Part shown: in pieces, positions 61,988 to 64,000 of the stretch
Layout of the letters: the number at the start of each line of letters is the position of its first letter
How positions within the stretch are numbered: position 1 is the first letter of the stretch
DNA from: CBDDBH01 sp965225625
Lineage (GTDB): Bacteria; Pseudomonadota; Gammaproteobacteria; JADZEE01
Reading direction: 5' to 3'
NCBI GenBank assembly: GCA_965225625.1
Contig: CBDDBH010000033.1
Coordinates: forward strand, 124,001 to 188,000
Length of the DNA: 64,000 nt
The notes under the pieces: generated by a model
Told to the model about the DNA's origin: nothing
The model's input: only the letters and a program-made list of their open reading frames with translations
The model's database searches: none
Program-made: the position numbers and the translations under genes

Positions 61988-64000
61988 ATGAATGCGCCAA
62001 GCGCTGCAGCAACACATTACCGGGCATGTCCGTTGTGCGAGGCCATGTGCGGTTTAGAGATCAAACACAAAGATTCCCAGATCCTGTCTATCCGGGGTGA
62101 TCACAAGGATCCCTTTAGCCGCGGCCACATCTGTCCAAAAGCAATTGCCTTGCAGGATCTACACGAAGACCCGGACCGCTTGCGGCATCCGGTGCGACGA
62201 ACCGCGGATGGCTGGACACAAATCGGCTGGGACGAAGCTTTCGAGACGGTCGCTGAAAATCTTTTACGGACCCAGAAGACTTTCGGTCGCGATGCCGTTG
62301 CGACTTACACCGGCAACCCTAATGTGCACAACCTGGGCGCGACGCTGTATCTGCCGGGGCTGCACGAGGCACTTAAGTCGCGAAATCGTTTTTCCTCATC
62401 GTCGGTCGACCAATTGCCGCACCAGTTCGTCTCTCTGTTTCTTTTCGGCCACGACTTCCTGCTACCGGTGCCTGACATCGATCGGACGGATTATTTTTTA
62501 ATGTTCGGGGCAAACCCAATCGCGTCCAATGGCAGCCTTATGAGTGCGCCGGACATCGGGGAACGACTCAAAGACATCCACAGACGCGGTGGCAAAACCG
62601 TAGTCGTCGATCCCCGCCGCACGGAGACGTCGAAGATCGCGAGTCAGCATTTGTTTATTCAGCCCGGCAGTGACGTGCTGTTGCTGCTGGCGATGCTGAA
62701 TACCGTTTTCACCGAGGATCTCGCCAAGCCGGGCAGGCTTTCATCCTCACTCGACGGTATCGACACCATCGAAGCCATTAGCGCCCATTACCCGCCAGAA
62801 GCCGTGGAAAAACACACGGGCATCGCCGCAGCCGAGATTCGAACGCTTGCCCGGGAATTCGCTCAAGCGCCAGCTGCAGTGTGCTACGGCAGGATCGGCG
62901 CGTGCATACAGGAATTCGGGGCGCTCACTCAGTGGCTGTGCACGCTACTCAACATCGTCACCGGCCGGCTGGATGAGCCGGGCGGATATATGTTCGCCAA
63001 GCCCGCAATCGACGTAATCCAGGATCTGGCGCAGGACGGTGGCGGGCACGGCCACTATGCGGACTGGCGCAGCCGGGTGCGCGGATTGCCTGAGTTTGGC
63101 GGCGAACTACCCGCGGCCACGCTAGCGGATGAAATTCTGACCAGCGGTGACGGCCAAATCAAATCACTGATCACATTCGCGGGTAATCCCGCGCTGAGCT
63201 TGCCGAACAGCGACAAACTCGGACAAGCACTGAATGCGCTCGATTTTATGGTGTCGATCGATTTTTACGTCAACGAGACGACTCGTTATGCGGATATCAT
63301 ACTGCCGCCGACATCCGTGCTGGAGCACGAGCACTATGATTTAGTATTCAACCTTATTGCCGTACGTAATACCGCGAAATATTCACCGACTTTATTCGAG
63401 CCGCCTGCGGATGCGCGACACGATTGGCAGATCCTGGCGGAACTCACAAAACGTTTGGAACTTGGTACATCCGTTTTGAGCGACCCGGAAACCGCTGCCA
63501 GGTCCGTACCACATCCCGACGCCATCGTTGACCAGGGGTTGAGCAACGGCCCCTATGGAGAACAAAAAGACCCCGCGATCGCATTGTCATTGGACAAACT
63601 TAAGCAGGCACCGCACGGCGTCGACCTCGGCCCGTTGGAAGCTTGTCTACCCGAACGCCTGTTTACGCAAGACAAGCGGATCCCACTGGCCGCGGACGTG
63701 TTTTTGAAAGATCTGGATCGAGTCAGACAGAAATGGTTTCAAGACGCCCATCCCGACAACGGCTTTGATTTACTGCTGATCGGCAGGCGGCACTTGCGCT
63801 GCAATAATTCCTGGATGCACAACAGTGAACGGCTGGTCAAAGGCAAGAATCGTTGCACCGCGCTACTGCACCCGCGCGATGCCGACAGGCACCACATCCG
63901 CGCGGGCGAGCTGGTACGCGTTAGTAGTCGCGCGGGAAGTATCGAAATCGAAGCCGAAATCACCGATGACGTCATGGCGGGCGTCGTCAGTATCCCGCAC
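61988..64000 (+). CDS. Molybdopterin-dependent oxidoreductase (DMSO reductase family), partial
   Basis: The frame opens at ATG (MNAPSAAATHYRACPLCEAMCG) and runs off the right edge after 671 codons with no stop. CPLCEAMCGLE plus GHICPKA give a [4Fe-4S] site; PDRLRHPVRRT, FGANPIASNGSL, KTVVVDPRRTETSK and RRHLRCNNSWMHN are molybdopterin-guanine-dinucleotide binding segments. Near the expected metal ligand the sequence is SSSSVDQLPHQF, so the ligand is Ser or Asp rather than an obvious Cys/Sec. The likely role is formate or nitrogen-compound oxidoreduction; the substrate cannot be assigned. The C-terminal part is outside the window. Confidence 0.87.
   Translation, partial: MNAPSAAATHYRACPLCEAMCGLEIKHKDSQILSIRGDHKDPFSRGHICPKAIALQDLHEDPDRLRHPVRRTADGWTQIGWDEAFETVAENLLRTQKTFGRDAVATYTGNPNVHNLGATLYLPGLHEALKSRNRFSSSSVDQLPHQFVSLFLFGHDFLLPVPDIDRTDYFLMFGANPIASNGSLMSAPDIGERLKDIHRRGGKTVVVDPRRTETSKIASQHLFIQPGSDVLLLLAMLNTVFTEDLAKPGRLSSSLDGIDTIEAISAHYPPEAVEKHTGIAAAEIRTLAREFAQAPAAVCYGRIGACIQEFGALTQWLCTLLNIVTGRLDEPGGYMFAKPAIDVIQDLAQDGGGHGHYADWRSRVRGLPEFGGELPAATLADEILTSGDGQIKSLITFAGNPALSLPNSDKLGQALNALDFMVSIDFYVNETTRYADIILPPTSVLEHEHYDLVFNLIAVRNTAKYSPTLFEPPADARHDWQILAELTKRLELGTSVLSDPETAARSVPHPDAIVDQGLSNGPYGEQKDPAIALSLDKLKQAPHGVDLGPLEACLPERLFTQDKRIPLAADVFLKDLDRVRQKWFQDAHPDNGFDLLLIGRRHLRCNNSWMHNSERLVKGKNRCTALLHPRDADRHHIRAGELVRVSSRAGSIEIEAEITDDVMAGVVSIPH

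Noticed and set aside
62097..62501. Plus-strand ORF of 134 residues inside the right-hand oxidoreductase
   Set aside because: It is an out-of-frame reading of the molybdopterin oxidoreductase that starts at 61988; its peptide has no family motif.

Overview
The window reads as a GC-rich proteobacterial chromosome, probably from a methylotroph or formate-using relative. I infer this from tetrahydromethanopterin (H4MPT) one-carbon genes, an NAD-linked formate dehydrogenase and PQQ alcohol dehydrogenases, together with a large aromatic-degradation region. No rRNA, tRNA or CRISPR was seen. About two dozen genes or junctions carry single-base frameshifts, nearly all repaired by changing a homopolymer or doubled base by one. 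I therefore annotate these as interrupted single genes and suspect consensus errors; real decay cannot be excluded from sequence alone.

Region by region: (1) 1-4.4 kb, minus strand: H4MPT biosynthesis and use (mptG-like, two ATP-grasp ligases, mch, and a CitG-like gene running off the left edge). (2) 4.5-6.3 kb: 7Fe ferredoxin and ferredoxin-NADP reductase. (3) 6.3-13.4 kb: formylmethanofuran dehydrogenase/formyltransferase operon (D, B, A, Ftr, C subunits), with an IS1182-like element between ftr and the C subunit. (4) 13.5-19.8 kb: formate dehydrogenase (fused NuoE/NuoF-type beta plus molybdopterin alpha), an MFS carrier and a quinone reductase. (5) 20.7-34.8 kb: aromatic catabolism with five Rieske oxygenase alpha subunits, a LigAB-type extradiol dioxygenase, a UbiD decarboxylase, a Rieske ferredoxin, an IorB-like molybdenum hydroxylase and a GntR regulator. 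Three copies of one perfect palindrome mark its likely regulon. (6) 34.8-38.2 kb: a HEAT-repeat membrane protein, an unusual isochorismatase-kinase-phosphatase fusion, and a long perfect inverted repeat. (7) 38.2-50.4 kb: two quinohemoprotein alcohol dehydrogenases flanking DUF1538, two P-II proteins, a SulP-STAS-cNMP transporter and an acetate-type symporter; then a LigF-like GST. (8) 50.5-53.6 kb: small unknown genes, a mobile-looking repeat and cfa. (9) 53.8-60.6 kb: MarR-controlled Rieske dioxygenase alpha/beta pair, diverging from an AhpD-like gene with an in-frame TGA at a redox-active cysteine position (candidate selenoprotein); then a symporter, an aldolase and a methyltransferase. (10) 60.6-64 kb: seven-bladed propeller protein and a molybdopterin oxidoreductase running off the right edge.

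Working together: formate and formyl units can be interconverted by the Fwd/Ftr/Mch branch and oxidised to CO2 by formate dehydrogenase. The PQQ enzymes would feed in aldehydes or alcohols, and the ring-hydroxylating and decarboxylating enzymes would open aromatic substrates under GntR and MarR control. The most interesting items are the candidate selenoprotein, the three-domain fusion, the archaeal-type formylmethanofuran dehydrogenase B subunit with its active-site cysteine, and the GntR palindrome regulon.
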